Assembly: GCF_900104475.1 (NCBI RefSeq)
Contig: NZ_FNJR01000001.1
Coordinates: forward strand, 62,001-126,000
Direction: 5' to 3'
Length of the DNA: 64,000 nt
From: Actinopolyspora xinjiangensis
GTDB taxonomy: Bacteria > Actinomycetota > Actinomycetes > Mycobacteriales > Pseudonocardiaceae
The position numbers and the translations under genes were made by a program. A model generated the notes under the pieces. It had not been told where the DNA came from. It saw only the letters and a list, made by a program, of their open reading frames with translations, and searched no databases. This document shows, piece after piece, positions 1 to 7,677 of the stretch. Numbering within the stretch: the stretch's first letter is position 1; each line of letters opens with the position of its first letter.

Positions 1-615
1 ACCTTCGACCTGATGCGCCCGGTCCCCCGGCAGCACGTGGCGGTATCGACCCGCTCCCTGCGCTCGGGCAAGCGCCTGCACGTCGTCGAGGCCGAGCTGA
101 CCAGCGGCGCGGAAACGCTCACCCGGGCAACCGCACAGCTGCTGCGGCGCACCGAGCTGGACGGGTCGAACCGCACGTCACCACCGCCGTTCACCGGCCC
201 GGAAGGGCTCGCCGACGGATCGCTGATCCCGCCCGAGCTCGGGCTGCGCTGGGGAGTCCACGACGTGGTCGACGTGCGGTGGGTCGACGACCAGAGCAGC
301 CCGGACGCCAGCAGGGTGTGGATGCGGATGCCCGTTCCACTACTGCCCGCGGAACCGATGAGTCCACTGGTGCACACCGCCACACTGGTGGACTGCATCA
401 GCGCGGCCAGCCCCGTCGGCGAGCTGTTCGGGCCGTGGATCAACACCGACATCACCTGCTACCTGCACCGCGAACTCGCGGGCGAATGGCTGGGCATGGA
501 GATCCGGCGGGACGTCGAGACCAGCGGCATCGGAGTGGCCAGAGCCAGGCTGTTCGACACCCACGGACCGATCGGCACCGCGCACGAGGCGGTGCTCGTC
601 AACGAGCTCGGCTGA
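1..615 (+). CDS. Acyl-CoA thioesterase, 5' partial
   Basis: The frame is open from the first base, so the true start lies to the left of the window; an internal ATG at 13 is not a convincing start. About 204 codons are visible. The protein resembles double-hotdog (TesB-type) acyl-CoA thioesterases: the second half carries DITCYLHRELAGEWLG and ends in a strand with AHEAVLV, the usual layout of the second hotdog unit. Members hydrolyse acyl-CoA to free acid and CoA in the cytoplasm. The substrate cannot be told from sequence. It converges on purE, whose stop is 43 bp away. Confidence 0.7.
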   Translation, partial: TFDLMRPVPRQHVAVSTRSLRSGKRLHVVEAELTSGAETLTRATAQLLRRTELDGSNRTSPPPFTGPEGLADGSLIPPELGLRWGVHDVVDVRWVDDQSSPDASRVWMRMPVPLLPAEPMSPLVHTATLVDCISAASPVGELFGPWINTDITCYLHRELAGEWLGMEIRRDVETSGIGVARARLFDTHGPIGTAHEAVLVNELG

Positions 616-658
616 AGCCGAACGAGGCTTCGTCGTCCGAACGTTTCCGGACGCGCTC

Positions 659-1192
659 CTACTCCCCGGCTGCCACCCGCTCGCGCAGCGCGGAGTCCTT
701 GTCCAGCACCTTGGTCTCCAGCTCGGCCTGGAACCGGCTCATCCGCTCGCGCAGCCGGGCACCGAGCTCGCCGGAGTCGGCCGCCAGGGTGCGTACGGCC
801 AGCAGCCCGGCGTTGCGCGCGCCGCCGACGGAAACGGTCGCCACCGGGATACCGGCGGGCATCTGCACGATGGACAGCAGCGAGTCCATGCCGTCCAGGT
901 ACTTCAGCGGAACCGGCACCCCGATGACCGGCAGGACGGTGGCCGAGGCGACCATGCCGGGCAAGTGAGCCGCACCGCCCGCACCGGCGATGACGACCCG
1001 GACGCCTCGGTCCGCCGCGCCGGCGGCGTAGTCCAGCATCCGCCGCGGGGTGCGGTGCGCCGAGTAGACCCCCACCTCGTAGGGAACGTCGAACTCGGTC
1101 AACGCCTCCCCGGCTTCCCGCATCACCGGCCAGTCCGAGTCACTGCCCATCACCAGGCCCACCAGCGGTGTCCGCCCGTCGGAGTCCACCAA
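659..1192 (-). CDS. purE: N5-carboxyaminoimidazole ribonucleotide mutase PurE
   Basis: This 177-residue protein has the full class I PurE length. It has the N-terminal motif GSDSDW at residues 16-21, a conserved VYSAHRTP, and the phosphate-binding run [11 protein letters not shown]. It converts N5-CAIR made by PurK into CAIR in purine synthesis. The GTG start is preceded by GGGGAGG, and a TAGGCT -10-like hexamer lies at 1231-1236, giving a short leader. In most actinomycetes purE directly follows purK. Here purK is 5.1 kb upstream on the same strand with unrelated genes in between, so purE has its own promoter. Confidence 0.95.
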   Translation of the reverse strand: MVDSDGRTPLVGLVMGSDSDWPVMREAGEALTEFDVPYEVGVYSAHRTPRRMLDYAAGAADRGVRVVIAGAGGAAHLPGMVASATVLPVIGVPVPLKYLDGMDSLLSIVQMPAGIPVATVSVGGARNAGLLAVRTLAADSGELGARLRERMSRFQAELETKVLDKDSALRERVAAGE

Positions 1193-1375
1193 CGATTCCT
1201 CCCCGTGCTCGTCGCGTCGCTTTCCCGCCGAGCCTAGATCCCCGGAGGAGGTTCCGGTCGGGTGGTGGCGCGCCCGACGCGGCCCGGCTCCCGTACGGTG
1301 CCCTCCGCTCTCGGAGCCGGCGCGGCCACGCGGCTCCGCCCCGGTGGGACGGCGCGAACCGGGTGAGGAGTCCCA

Positions 1376-2299
1376 CTACTGTTGGTCGTGCGGGGCCACC
1401 AGGGTCTGCTGTTCGGTGACGGCTGCCAGGGCGTCCACGCAGGCGCGGATCGCCGGACGCTCGGAGTCGGTGCGCCACAGCGCGAGCACCTGCCGTTGCA
1501 GCACCGGTCTGGTTCGCACGATCGCGACCCCGGCGGGTACCGAATCGCGGGCCAGCCGGGGTACCAGCGCCCCCGCGAGGTTGGCGGCGACCAGTTCGAG
1601 CTGGGTGGGATACCCGGCCACGTTGCAGGTGACGCGCGGTTCGAACCCCTGCGAGCGCAGGGTCTGCACCAACCACTCGTGGCAGGCGGTATCGCTGGCC
1701 CAGCTCACCCAGGGGGTGTCGGCGAGCTCGTGCAGCGCGACCGTGCTGCGATGGGCGAGCCGGTGCTGCTCCGGCAGCGCGACATCGGCGGTGTCGGTGC
1801 ACAGCCTGCGGTAGCTGACCTCGGCGGGCAGCTGCGCGGGCCGCCTGTCCCAGCTCTCCAGCACCGCCAGGTCGAGGTCGCGGCGCACCAGGGCCGGGAT
1901 CGTCTCCTCCGCCTCACCTTCCCGCAGCGTGACCTCCAGCCTGGGATGTCTGCGGTGCAGCGCGCTCAACGCCCCGGGAACCACCGCCCGCAGCACGGTG
2001 GAGATCGAGCCGATCCGCAGCGGGCCGAGTATCTCCTCGCTTAGGCCCTCCAGGTCGGATCGCGCCTCCGACATCCGGGAGAGGATCTCCGAGGCGTGCT
2101 TGGCCAGCACGTGACCGGCGGCCGTGAGGCGTACGCCGCGGCCGTGCTGCTCCAGCAGTTGGTGTCCCGTCTCACGTTCCAGCTTGGCGAGCTGCTGGGA
2201 CACCCCGGAGGGGGTCACGTGCAGCGCGGACGCGGCCAGGGCCACGGAGCCGTGCGCTGCGAGGGCGTGCAACGCGCGCAGTCGTTCCACATTGAACAC
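1376..2299 (-). CDS. LysR-family transcriptional regulator
   Basis: The protein of about 307 residues begins with a winged helix-turn-helix (FNVERLRALHALAAHGSVALAA, then the recognition helix TPSGVSQQLAKLERE) followed by a periplasmic-binding-like effector domain, the normal LysR layout. I place the start at the GTG at 2297-2299, not at the longer in-frame start at 2347, because the longer version would run through an inverted repeat that looks like the regulator's own operator and would add residues unlike any LysR N-terminus. It is divergent from an EamA transporter 74 bp away, its likely target. The effector is unknown. Confidence 0.85.
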   Translation of the reverse strand: MFNVERLRALHALAAHGSVALAASALHVTPSGVSQQLAKLERETGHQLLEQHGRGVRLTAAGHVLAKHASEILSRMSEARSDLEGLSEEILGPLRIGSISTVLRAVVPGALSALHRRHPRLEVTLREGEAEETIPALVRRDLDLAVLESWDRRPAQLPAEVSYRRLCTDTADVALPEQHRLAHRSTVALHELADTPWVSWASDTACHEWLVQTLRSQGFEPRVTCNVAGYPTQLELVAANLAGALVPRLARDSVPAGVAIVRTRPVLQRQVLALWRTDSERPAIRACVDALAAVTEQQTLVAPHDQQ

Positions 2300-2328
2300 A
2301 CAAGTGATTCTACCGAATTCCAGGCAGA

Positions 2329-2351
2329 AATATTCGCTTGTGCTCAATATT
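2329..2351. promoter_or_regulatory. LysR-type operator between the regulator and the EamA gene
   Basis: AATATT at 2329-2334 and AATATT at 2346-2351 are separated by exactly 11 bases. This is the T-N11-A palindrome typical of LysR recognition sites. It lies in the divergent intergenic region, 30 bases from the LysR GTG and 22 bases before the transporter ATG. It stands out as AT-rich in a GC-rich background. Control of both genes by the LysR protein is inference from position. Confidence 0.6.
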
Positions 2352-2373
2352 CTCGGCCCGCATCGTCGAATTC

Positions 2374-3288
2374 ATGACCACCGCCGACACCGAGCGGACC
2401 ACCGCCGGACGCCCCACCTCCCCCGACGCCCGAATGATCCTGACCCTCGGGGCCACGATCCTGTCCGCCTCGGCGCTGTTCATGAAGCTGTCCGGCACCA
2501 CCACCGGAACGGCGGCCTTCTTCCGCTGCCTGCTCGCGCTTCCGGTGCTGCTCCCCCTCGCGCTGCGCGAACGGCGCGTGCTCGGCGGGCGGAGCCTCCG
2601 CTGGGCGGCGTTGGACCTGCTGGCGGGATTCTTCCTGGGACTGGACCTGGTGCTGTGGGGCGAGTCCATCGTCAACATCGGCACCGGAATCGCCACGGTG
2701 CTGAACAACGTGCAGGTGCTGGCCGCGCCGCTGCTGGCGCTGCTGATCACCCGCGAACGCCTGTCGGCGACATTCCTGCTGGCCACCCCGGTGATGCTCG
2801 CCGGTGTGGCGCTGGTCGGCGGCGTGGCCGACAGCCGGGCGTTCGGGGAGGCTCCCGCCTACGGCGCGGTACTGGGCGCCGCCTCCGGGGTGGCCTACGG
2901 CGGCTACCTCTTCCTGCTGCGACTGGGTGGCAAGCGGCACACCGGGCACCGCTTCTCCCCGGCCTGCCTGGCCTCGGCATCGGCCGCGGCGACTGCGCTG
3001 CTGGTCGGCGCCCCCTGGCAGGGCGTGGAACTGCTGGTCGGCTGGCCAGCCCTGGGCTGGCTGGCGGCCCTCGCACTGTCCTCGCAGGTTACGGGCCTAC
3101 TGGTGGTGGGCTCGGCGCTGCCCCGAGTTCCCAGCAGCGTCGGCAGCACGCTGTTGCTGCTGCAACCGGTGCTGGCTGTGCTGTGGGGAGTGGTCGTGCT
3201 CGGTGAGGCACCCACGTGGTGGCAGCTGCTGGGCTGCGTGCTGGTGGTGGGAACGGTCTGGTTCGCCGGCCGCCGCACGAGCTCCTGA
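2374..3288 (+). CDS. EamA/DMT-family membrane transporter
   Basis: The 304-residue protein has about ten hydrophobic segments in two repeats, each ending in the glycine- and glutamate-rich EamA pattern (LGLDLVLWGESIVNIGTG in the first half; LLLLQPVLAVLWGVVVLGE in the second). The family exports amino acids, their analogues or other small metabolites; the substrate cannot be read from sequence. I start at ATG 2374, since the longer in-frame start at 2338 lies inside the LysR-type operator. No clear ribosome binding site precedes this ATG. Divergence from the LysR gene suggests ligand-dependent efflux control. Confidence 0.85.
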   Translation: MTTADTERTTAGRPTSPDARMILTLGATILSASALFMKLSGTTTGTAAFFRCLLALPVLLPLALRERRVLGGRSLRWAALDLLAGFFLGLDLVLWGESIVNIGTGIATVLNNVQVLAAPLLALLITRERLSATFLLATPVMLAGVALVGGVADSRAFGEAPAYGAVLGAASGVAYGGYLFLLRLGGKRHTGHRFSPACLASASAAATALLVGAPWQGVELLVGWPALGWLAALALSSQVTGLLVVGSALPRVPSSVGSTLLLLQPVLAVLWGVVVLGEAPTWWQLLGCVLVVGTVWFAGRRTSS

Positions 3289-3317
3289 CGCACCGGGAGC
3301 CCGGCGGTTCGCGGATG

Positions 3318-3343
3318 GCCCCGGGCCGTCGAGAGCCCGGGGC
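3318..3343. terminator. Bidirectional hairpin terminator
   Basis: GCCCCGGGC at 3318-3326 pairs perfectly with GCCCGGGGC at 3335-3343 around an 8-base loop. It lies 29 bp after the EamA stop codon in a convergent intergenic region, so it could stop transcription from both sides. There is no T-run, which is usual in high-GC actinomycetes. Confidence 0.5.
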
Positions 3344-3383
3344 GTCGATACGTGGAAGGCAGACCTCGAAACACCGCTGCCCG

Positions 3384-3427
3384 GCGTCGGGCCTCGACGG
3401 AGCGAGAGCCCGCGAGAGGTTCCGCCG
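3384..3427 (+). repeat. Partial copy of a dispersed intergenic palindromic element (right half)
   Basis: The stretch CGTCGGGCCTCGACGGAGCG followed by AGAGCCCGCGAGAGGTTCCG matches the right half of the complete element at 13926-14105. The left half with the matching arm is missing or too diverged to see. It sits between convergent genes. Confidence 0.5.
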
Positions 3428-3472
3428 GGTGGGTAGGTGGGTACGGCGGCAGGGGTGAGCGGCGAACTCCGG

Positions 3473-3934
3473 TCAGGAGGACCCGCCGCCGTCACTGCTG
3501 TCCCAGTTACACCTGTGCTTCAGCGGGTTGTCCGTCTTCCAGTCGGGGTTGGACTGTCGGTCGGACTCCATGTTCCACTCCTGCTCCTTGCGCGCGAAGG
3601 CAGCGTGGCAGTCGAACTGCTGGCGCAGGGTGTCCAGGTTCGGAAAGGTCACGCAGTTCCGCAGGTCGCCCCAGGCCACCCCGACCGAGGGGTGGGGTAC
3701 GCGCAGGGCGTGCCCCGGAACCATGTTGACCTCGAACATGTTGCCCTTGTTGTTCACCGACGCCTTCTTGATCAGGAGGCTGCCGCAGGAACGCCAGCCC
3801 TGGTCCGGCGGCAGCGGGGCGGCCTGCGCCTGACCCGCGGCCGGTCCGGCACCCAGCAGCGTGGCGGCCAGCGTGGTGGCCGCCAGGAGTGCGAACCGCT
3901 TCGTCGCGCGGGCGGTCCTGGTGGATCCGAGCAT
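3473..3934 (-). CDS. Small secreted protein of unknown function
   Basis: The 153-residue protein starts with a basic stretch (RTARATKR), a hydrophobic segment at about residues 13-32 and an AQA-A cleavage site near residue 38, a typical Sec signal peptide. The mature part of about 115 residues has four cysteines (near 50, 93, 108 and 142), which could make two disulfides, and ends in a Gly/Ser tail. I do not recognise a family. It is a single gene with its own 311-bp upstream region. Confidence 0.7.
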   Translation of the reverse strand: MLGSTRTARATKRFALLAATTLAATLLGAGPAAGQAQAAPLPPDQGWRSCGSLLIKKASVNNKGNMFEVNMVPGHALRVPHPSVGVAWGDLRNCVTFPNLDTLRQQFDCHAAFARKEQEWNMESDRQSNPDWKTDNPLKHRCNWDSSDGGGSS

Positions 3935-4245
3935 ATTCGCGCTTCCTCCGCTCTCGGCAGACGCGGTGCTTTGGCGAGGTCGGTCGAGTGCGGGAACCGC
4001 TCACCGGAGCGGCCGGGCCGGTCCCGGGGACGCGGTCGCGAGCCCCGAAGGCTTCCGGCGCTCACCCACGGCTTCCTCCCGCGACGCTCGATGACCATCG
4101 CCGGTTGTAACAAGTCCGAATCGCCCGGAAAACCACGTCCGACACATCTGATCGGTTCGAACCAGAAACTCACCGGTTCCGACTACCCCGGAAAGAGCAA
4201 GGCGAGCACCGAACCGCACCAATGCGGGGAAAGCGGGCAACGGGA
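3935..4245. other. Intergenic region upstream of the secreted-protein gene
   Basis: No convincing gene is seen on either strand. It must hold the promoter of the minus-strand secreted-protein gene and the 3' end of the DUF397 transcript. The short repeated word CGGTTC near 4154 and 4174 may be regulatory but cannot be assigned. Confidence 0.4.
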
Positions 4246-4446
4246 TCAGCCGTCCCGCAGCCCCGCCACGAACTCGCGCCACCGTAAGGGGTCGAACACC
4301 AGCACCGGCGAGGCGTCACCCCGCTTGCTGTCCCGCACACCGACCACCTCGGGGGCCGAGGAGACCTCCACGCAGTCGCCCTGGGGCCTGCTGAAACTGG
4401 ACTTGCGCCATGCGGTTCCGGTCCACGGAGACTCACCCGCGTTCAC
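4246..4446 (-). CDS. DUF397 protein, partner of the XRE regulator
   Basis: The 66-residue protein has the DUF397 signature WRKSSFSRPQGDCVEVSS followed by VVGVRDSK and ends WREFVAGLRDG. These small proteins occur in actinomycetes next to XRE/DUF5753 regulators (WhiJ/AbaA-type loci) and probably modulate them. Its start overlaps the end of the upstream XRE gene by 14 bases, so the two are co-translated. A near-duplicate lies at 5919-6116 (the run SSAPEVVGVRDSKRGDASP is identical), showing recent local duplication. Confidence 0.85.
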   Translation of the reverse strand: MNAGESPWTGTAWRKSSFSRPQGDCVEVSSAPEVVGVRDSKRGDASPVLVFDPLRWREFVAGLRDG

Positions 4447-5320
4447 TCGACAACTCCTTCACAGCTCGTTGAATCAGCTCTCTGGAGTCTGCCAGAGAAG
4501 CCGAAACATCGAGCAGACGCTCCATGGCCTGTTCGTAGAGTTCGATCTCGCCTTCTTCCTCGTAATAACGTGCATCTCCCAGCAACTCAACGAAGACCAC
4601 CCCGTGATCACCTACCATCTCCTCGGGAAACGACAAGATCTTGAACGGGTAGTCGAGCTGTCCCTCGAAAGCCCCCACGTCCAGCGGAAGTACTCGCAAA
4701 GTTATCTGGGGATGTTCCATGTCGCGCAGCAAGGACAACAGCTGCTCACGCATGTCCTCCGCACTACCTTGACGCCGATAGAAAACGCTCTCGTCCACGA
4801 CTACGCGCAGACGTGCCGGGCGAGACTCACGTTCGAAGACGTGACGTCGCCCCAACCGAAGATTAATCAACTGTTTCATCGAGTTCTCCGCGTACGCGGA
4901 GTCAGCACTGAACATCGCCTGGGCATAGTTCTTCGTCTGCAACAGTCCCGGCAGAAAAGTCGGAGCGAAGGCATCGATTCGAACCGCGCCCGACTCCAGC
5001 CCCAAGTAGTGGTCGAACCACGAGGGGATCTGTGAGACTTTTTGCCACCAGTTCTCGCCCCGCCGAGCTCCATCACGCAGCGCGCGATAGTGCTCGATCT
5101 CGTCGCTCGCTCCGTACATGTCGAGCAGCACTTCGAGATCGCCGACTGAAGGCAAGTTCCGCCCCGATTCGTAGTGCCCGATCGTCTGACGACGAACGTC
5201 GAGACGCGCTGCGGCTTCATCCTGACCGACGCCTGCGTGTCGCCTGAGGTTGAACAGTCCCATACCGAGCCATCGACGCAACAGGATCGGACTGGAGTTC
5301 AGAAAAGGCGAGGTCGTCAA
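4433..5320 (-). CDS. XRE-family regulator with C-terminal DUF5753 domain
   Basis: The 295-residue protein has an N-terminal XRE helix-turn-helix (LRRHAGVGQDEAAARLDVRRQTIGH at about residues 25-50) and a DUF5753 domain from about 95 to the end, with the typical LQTKNYAQAMF and ITLRVLPLD motifs. Members are DNA-binding regulators of differentiation or secondary metabolism in actinomycetes, usually working with a DUF397 protein, which here follows immediately. It is divergent from a small gene at 5494, with a 15-bp palindrome between them that may be the operator. Confidence 0.85.
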   Translation of the reverse strand: MTTSPFLNSSPILLRRWLGMGLFNLRRHAGVGQDEAAARLDVRRQTIGHYESGRNLPSVGDLEVLLDMYGASDEIEHYRALRDGARRGENWWQKVSQIPSWFDHYLGLESGAVRIDAFAPTFLPGLLQTKNYAQAMFSADSAYAENSMKQLINLRLGRRHVFERESRPARLRVVVDESVFYRRQGSAEDMREQLLSLLRDMEHPQITLRVLPLDVGAFEGQLDYPFKILSFPEEMVGDHGVVFVELLGDARYYEEEGEIELYEQAMERLLDVSASLADSRELIQRAVKELSSERG

Positions 5321-5401
5321 CGCTTCTCCTTCGAGCTATCCGCACGTCGAGCGCGCCAAGAAAAGCATCACCACCCGAACGTGCCTTCGTAGCCAGTTGT
5401 C

Positions 5402-5416
5402 TTGTTACGGTAACAA
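5402..5416. promoter_or_regulatory. Palindromic operator candidate for the XRE regulator
   Basis: TTGTTAC and GTAACAA flank a single central G, a perfect 15-bp palindrome. It lies near the middle of the 173-bp divergent region between the XRE gene and the small gene at 5494. Autoregulation by the neighbouring XRE protein is inferred from position only. Confidence 0.45.
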
Positions 5417-5493
5417 AAGTAGCATCAACGGCTAGCTGGATGATCCAGATCACCAGTAGAGCAGATCGGTACACCCATTCAGGAGGAGCCGTG

Positions 5494-5694
5494 ATGAACG
5501 GGGTCAGCATGGGCACGTGGATCAAGGTGGACGACGGTCCGATCCGCTACGCGGTGTGCGGCGACGTGGTGGAGATGGAGCTCGGCGGGCAGGGTTCGGG
5601 CGCCGAACTCGTCACCACCGAGGAAGGCCTGAGCAACCTGCTGCGCGAAGGCACCGCAGCACTTCACGAACTCCGGCGGAAACGCCACGGCTGA
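5494..5694 (+). CDS. Small protein divergent from the XRE/DUF397 pair
   Basis: I start this 66-residue protein at ATG 5494, preceded by the strong site AGGAGGA at 5481-5487; a GTG directly before it (5491) is an alternative. It begins MNGVSMGTWIKVDDGPIRYA and ends with a basic tail (LHELRRKRHG). No TM segment or signal peptide is visible. I do not recognise a family. In WhiJ/AbaA-like loci a small third gene often accompanies the XRE and DUF397 genes, so a shared regulatory role is a reasonable guess. Confidence 0.65.
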   Translation: MNGVSMGTWIKVDDGPIRYAVCGDVVEMELGGQGSGAELVTTEEGLSNLLREGTAALHELRRKRHG

Positions 5695-5918
5695 CCCACG
5701 GGGTACGGTGCGGTGCTCTCGCCACTCCTTCTTCCAGCGGGGAACGGGAGCACCACCCCTTACCGTCCGAGTCGTACAGCCCCAGCACCACTCTGGGAAC
5801 CGACGGAAGACTTTCCCGGAGCTTCGTGCCGGATACCGTCGCGACTCAGACGCCGAAGATCATGCGGGAAACGAGTTCCTGCCACTCACCAGTGTCACCA
5901 CCCGGTCTCCGCGCCCCC

Positions 5919-6116
5919 TCACCGTCCGAGGGCGGACACGAACTCCCGCCACCGCGCCCGGTCGAACACCAGCACCGGCGAGGCGTCACCCCGCTTGCTG
6001 TCCCGCACACCGACCACCTCGGGGGCCGAGGAGACCTCCACGCAGTCGCGCTCCGGATCACTGTGACCGGACTTGCGCCATGCGGCCCCGCTCCACGGCA
6101 CCTCACCCGCGTTCAT
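5919..6116 (-). CDS. Second DUF397 protein (duplicate, partner regulator lost)
   Basis: The 65-residue protein reads MNAGEVPWSGAAWRKSGHSD and then nearly matches the copy at 4246-4446 for the rest of its length. Only a short remnant of the expected XRE/DUF5753 gene precedes it (6103-6159), so this is an orphan from a duplication followed by deletion. It may still work with the intact regulator 600 bp away. Confidence 0.8.
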   Translation of the reverse strand: MNAGEVPWSGAAWRKSGHSDPERDCVEVSSAPEVVGVRDSKRGDASPVLVFDRARWREFVSALGR

Positions 6117-6159
6117 TCGACAACTCCTTCACGGCTCGTCGGATCAGCCGAGTGGAAGT
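6103..6159 (-). pseudogene. 3' remnant of an XRE/DUF5753 regulator gene
   Basis: Read on the minus strand this gives TSTRLIRRAVKELSNERG and a stop. It aligns with the last residues of the intact regulator at 4433-5320, SRELIQRAVKELSSERG and stop, and has the same overlap into the following DUF397 gene. Homology stops abruptly upstream near 6160, so the rest of the gene has been deleted. Confidence 0.75.
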
Positions 6160-6319
6160 CGTGATCGAACCACGCGGGATGAGGCCGACGGAACCCACCG
6201 CCGCCGGTTCTCACCCGACCGAGCTCGCCCGGCCGAGCACGACAGCGCTCGCTCCCGACCACCGACACCGTGCCGCCCGAACGGCTCCTTCCGCGAAACC
6301 GACCCGCCGTCGATCGGAT

Positions 6320-7504
6320 TCAGTGGATGGAGTAACCATCGGGCCACTCGGCGTGCGCGAGCCAGTGCGCGGCCAGCCGGGCCCGCTCACTGACCTCGTC
6401 CATCCGCTCCCCGAGCACGTTGACGTGGCCGACCTTGCGTCCGGGCCGCTCGGCCTTGCCGTAGAGGTGCAGCTTGACCCCGGGGAAACGCGCGAACAGG
6501 TGATGCACCCGCTCGTCCACGCTCATCCTCGGCTCGGTGGGGGCGGCGAGCACGTTGCCCATGGCCACGGCCGGGGCGGTCAGCTCGGTGCTGCCGAGCG
6601 GGTAGTCCAGCACCGCCCGCAGGTGCTGCTCGAACTGCGAGGTCCGCGACCCGTCGATGCTGAAGTGGCCGGAGTTGTGCGGCCGCATCGCCAGCTCGTT
6701 GATGACCAGGCCGTCCGCGGTCTCGAACATCTCGACCGCGAGCACCCCCACCACACCCAGCTCGTGGGCGATCCGGAGCGCGATGTCCTGGGCCCGCTGC
6801 CGCAGCTCCGCTGAGGCGTCGGGAGCGGGGGCGAGCACCCGCACGCAGATCCCCTCGGACTGCACGGTCTCCACCACCGGCCAGGCGGCGCCCTGGCCGA
6901 ACGGCGAGCGGCCGACGAGCACGGCGAGTTCCCTGCGCAGCGCCACTCGCTGCTCCACCATCAGCGGGGCTCCCGCGTCGAGCAGCTCGCCGACGGTGCG
7001 CCGCGCGCCGTCCGGGGTGTTCAGCACCCACACGCCCTTGCCGTCGTAGCCGCCGCGCGCGGTCTTGAGCACGCAGGGCCAGCCGTGGGCGGCGCCGAAC
7101 TCGAGCACATCGGTGACGCTGCCGACCTCGGCGAACGGCGGAACCGGCAGTTCCAGGTCACGCAGCCTGCGGCGCATCACGAGCTTGTCCTGCGCGTGCC
7201 GCAGCGCCTCCGGGCCGGGGTGCACCGCAACCCCCTCGGCGGCGAGCGCGCTCAGATGCCCGTTGGGGACGTGTTCGTGATCGAACGTCACGGCATCGCA
7301 GCCCGCCGCGAACGCGCGCAGCGCCTCGAGGTCGGTGTGCGAGCCGATCTCGACGTTCGGGGCGACCAGCGCCGCCGATTCGTCCGGGGCGCCCGCCAGT
7401 ACCTTCAACGACTGGCCGAGGCCGATGGCCGCCTGGTGCGTCATGCGCGCGAGCTGGCCGCCACCGACCATGCCGACGACGGGAGTTGCAGTGCGGTGGT
7501 CCAC
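6320..7504 (-). CDS. purK: N5-carboxyaminoimidazole ribonucleotide synthase PurK
   Basis: The 394-residue protein has the PurK layout: an N-terminal VGGGQLARM, an ATP-grasp domain with ARGGYDGKG around residues 150-160, and the C-terminal ELAMRPHNSGHF active-site run. It uses ATP and bicarbonate to carboxylate AIR, giving the substrate of PurE. The GTG start lies 9 bases from a TAGGCT -10-like hexamer (complement at 7514-7519), so the mRNA probably has almost no leader. It is separated from purE by about 5 kb of inserted genes. Confidence 0.95.
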   Translation of the reverse strand: MDHRTATPVVGMVGGGQLARMTHQAAIGLGQSLKVLAGAPDESAALVAPNVEIGSHTDLEALRAFAAGCDAVTFDHEHVPNGHLSALAAEGVAVHPGPEALRHAQDKLVMRRRLRDLELPVPPFAEVGSVTDVLEFGAAHGWPCVLKTARGGYDGKGVWVLNTPDGARRTVGELLDAGAPLMVEQRVALRRELAVLVGRSPFGQGAAWPVVETVQSEGICVRVLAPAPDASAELRQRAQDIALRIAHELGVVGVLAVEMFETADGLVINELAMRPHNSGHFSIDGSRTSQFEQHLRAVLDYPLGSTELTAPAVAMGNVLAAPTEPRMSVDERVHHLFARFPGVKLHLYGKAERPGRKVGHVNVLGERMDEVSERARLAAHWLAHAEWPDGYSIH

Positions 7505-7677
7505 AGATTGGATAGCCTACCCGTTCGGGGGAAGCGGCCGAGCGCCGGTATCCCCACCGCAACTCCCCTTCCGAAACATCGGGAACCGCTCCGTGGCACC
7601 ACACACCGGCACGTGGGCCGGTGCGTGGTTCCGGCGAGCACCCCCCACCACGACGACCACGGAGGCTCGACGTCCGG

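Noticed and set aside
3437..5035. A 532-codon plus-strand frame across the secreted-protein, DUF397 and XRE genes
   Set aside because: It runs antisense through three well-supported minus-strand genes and has no domain of its own.
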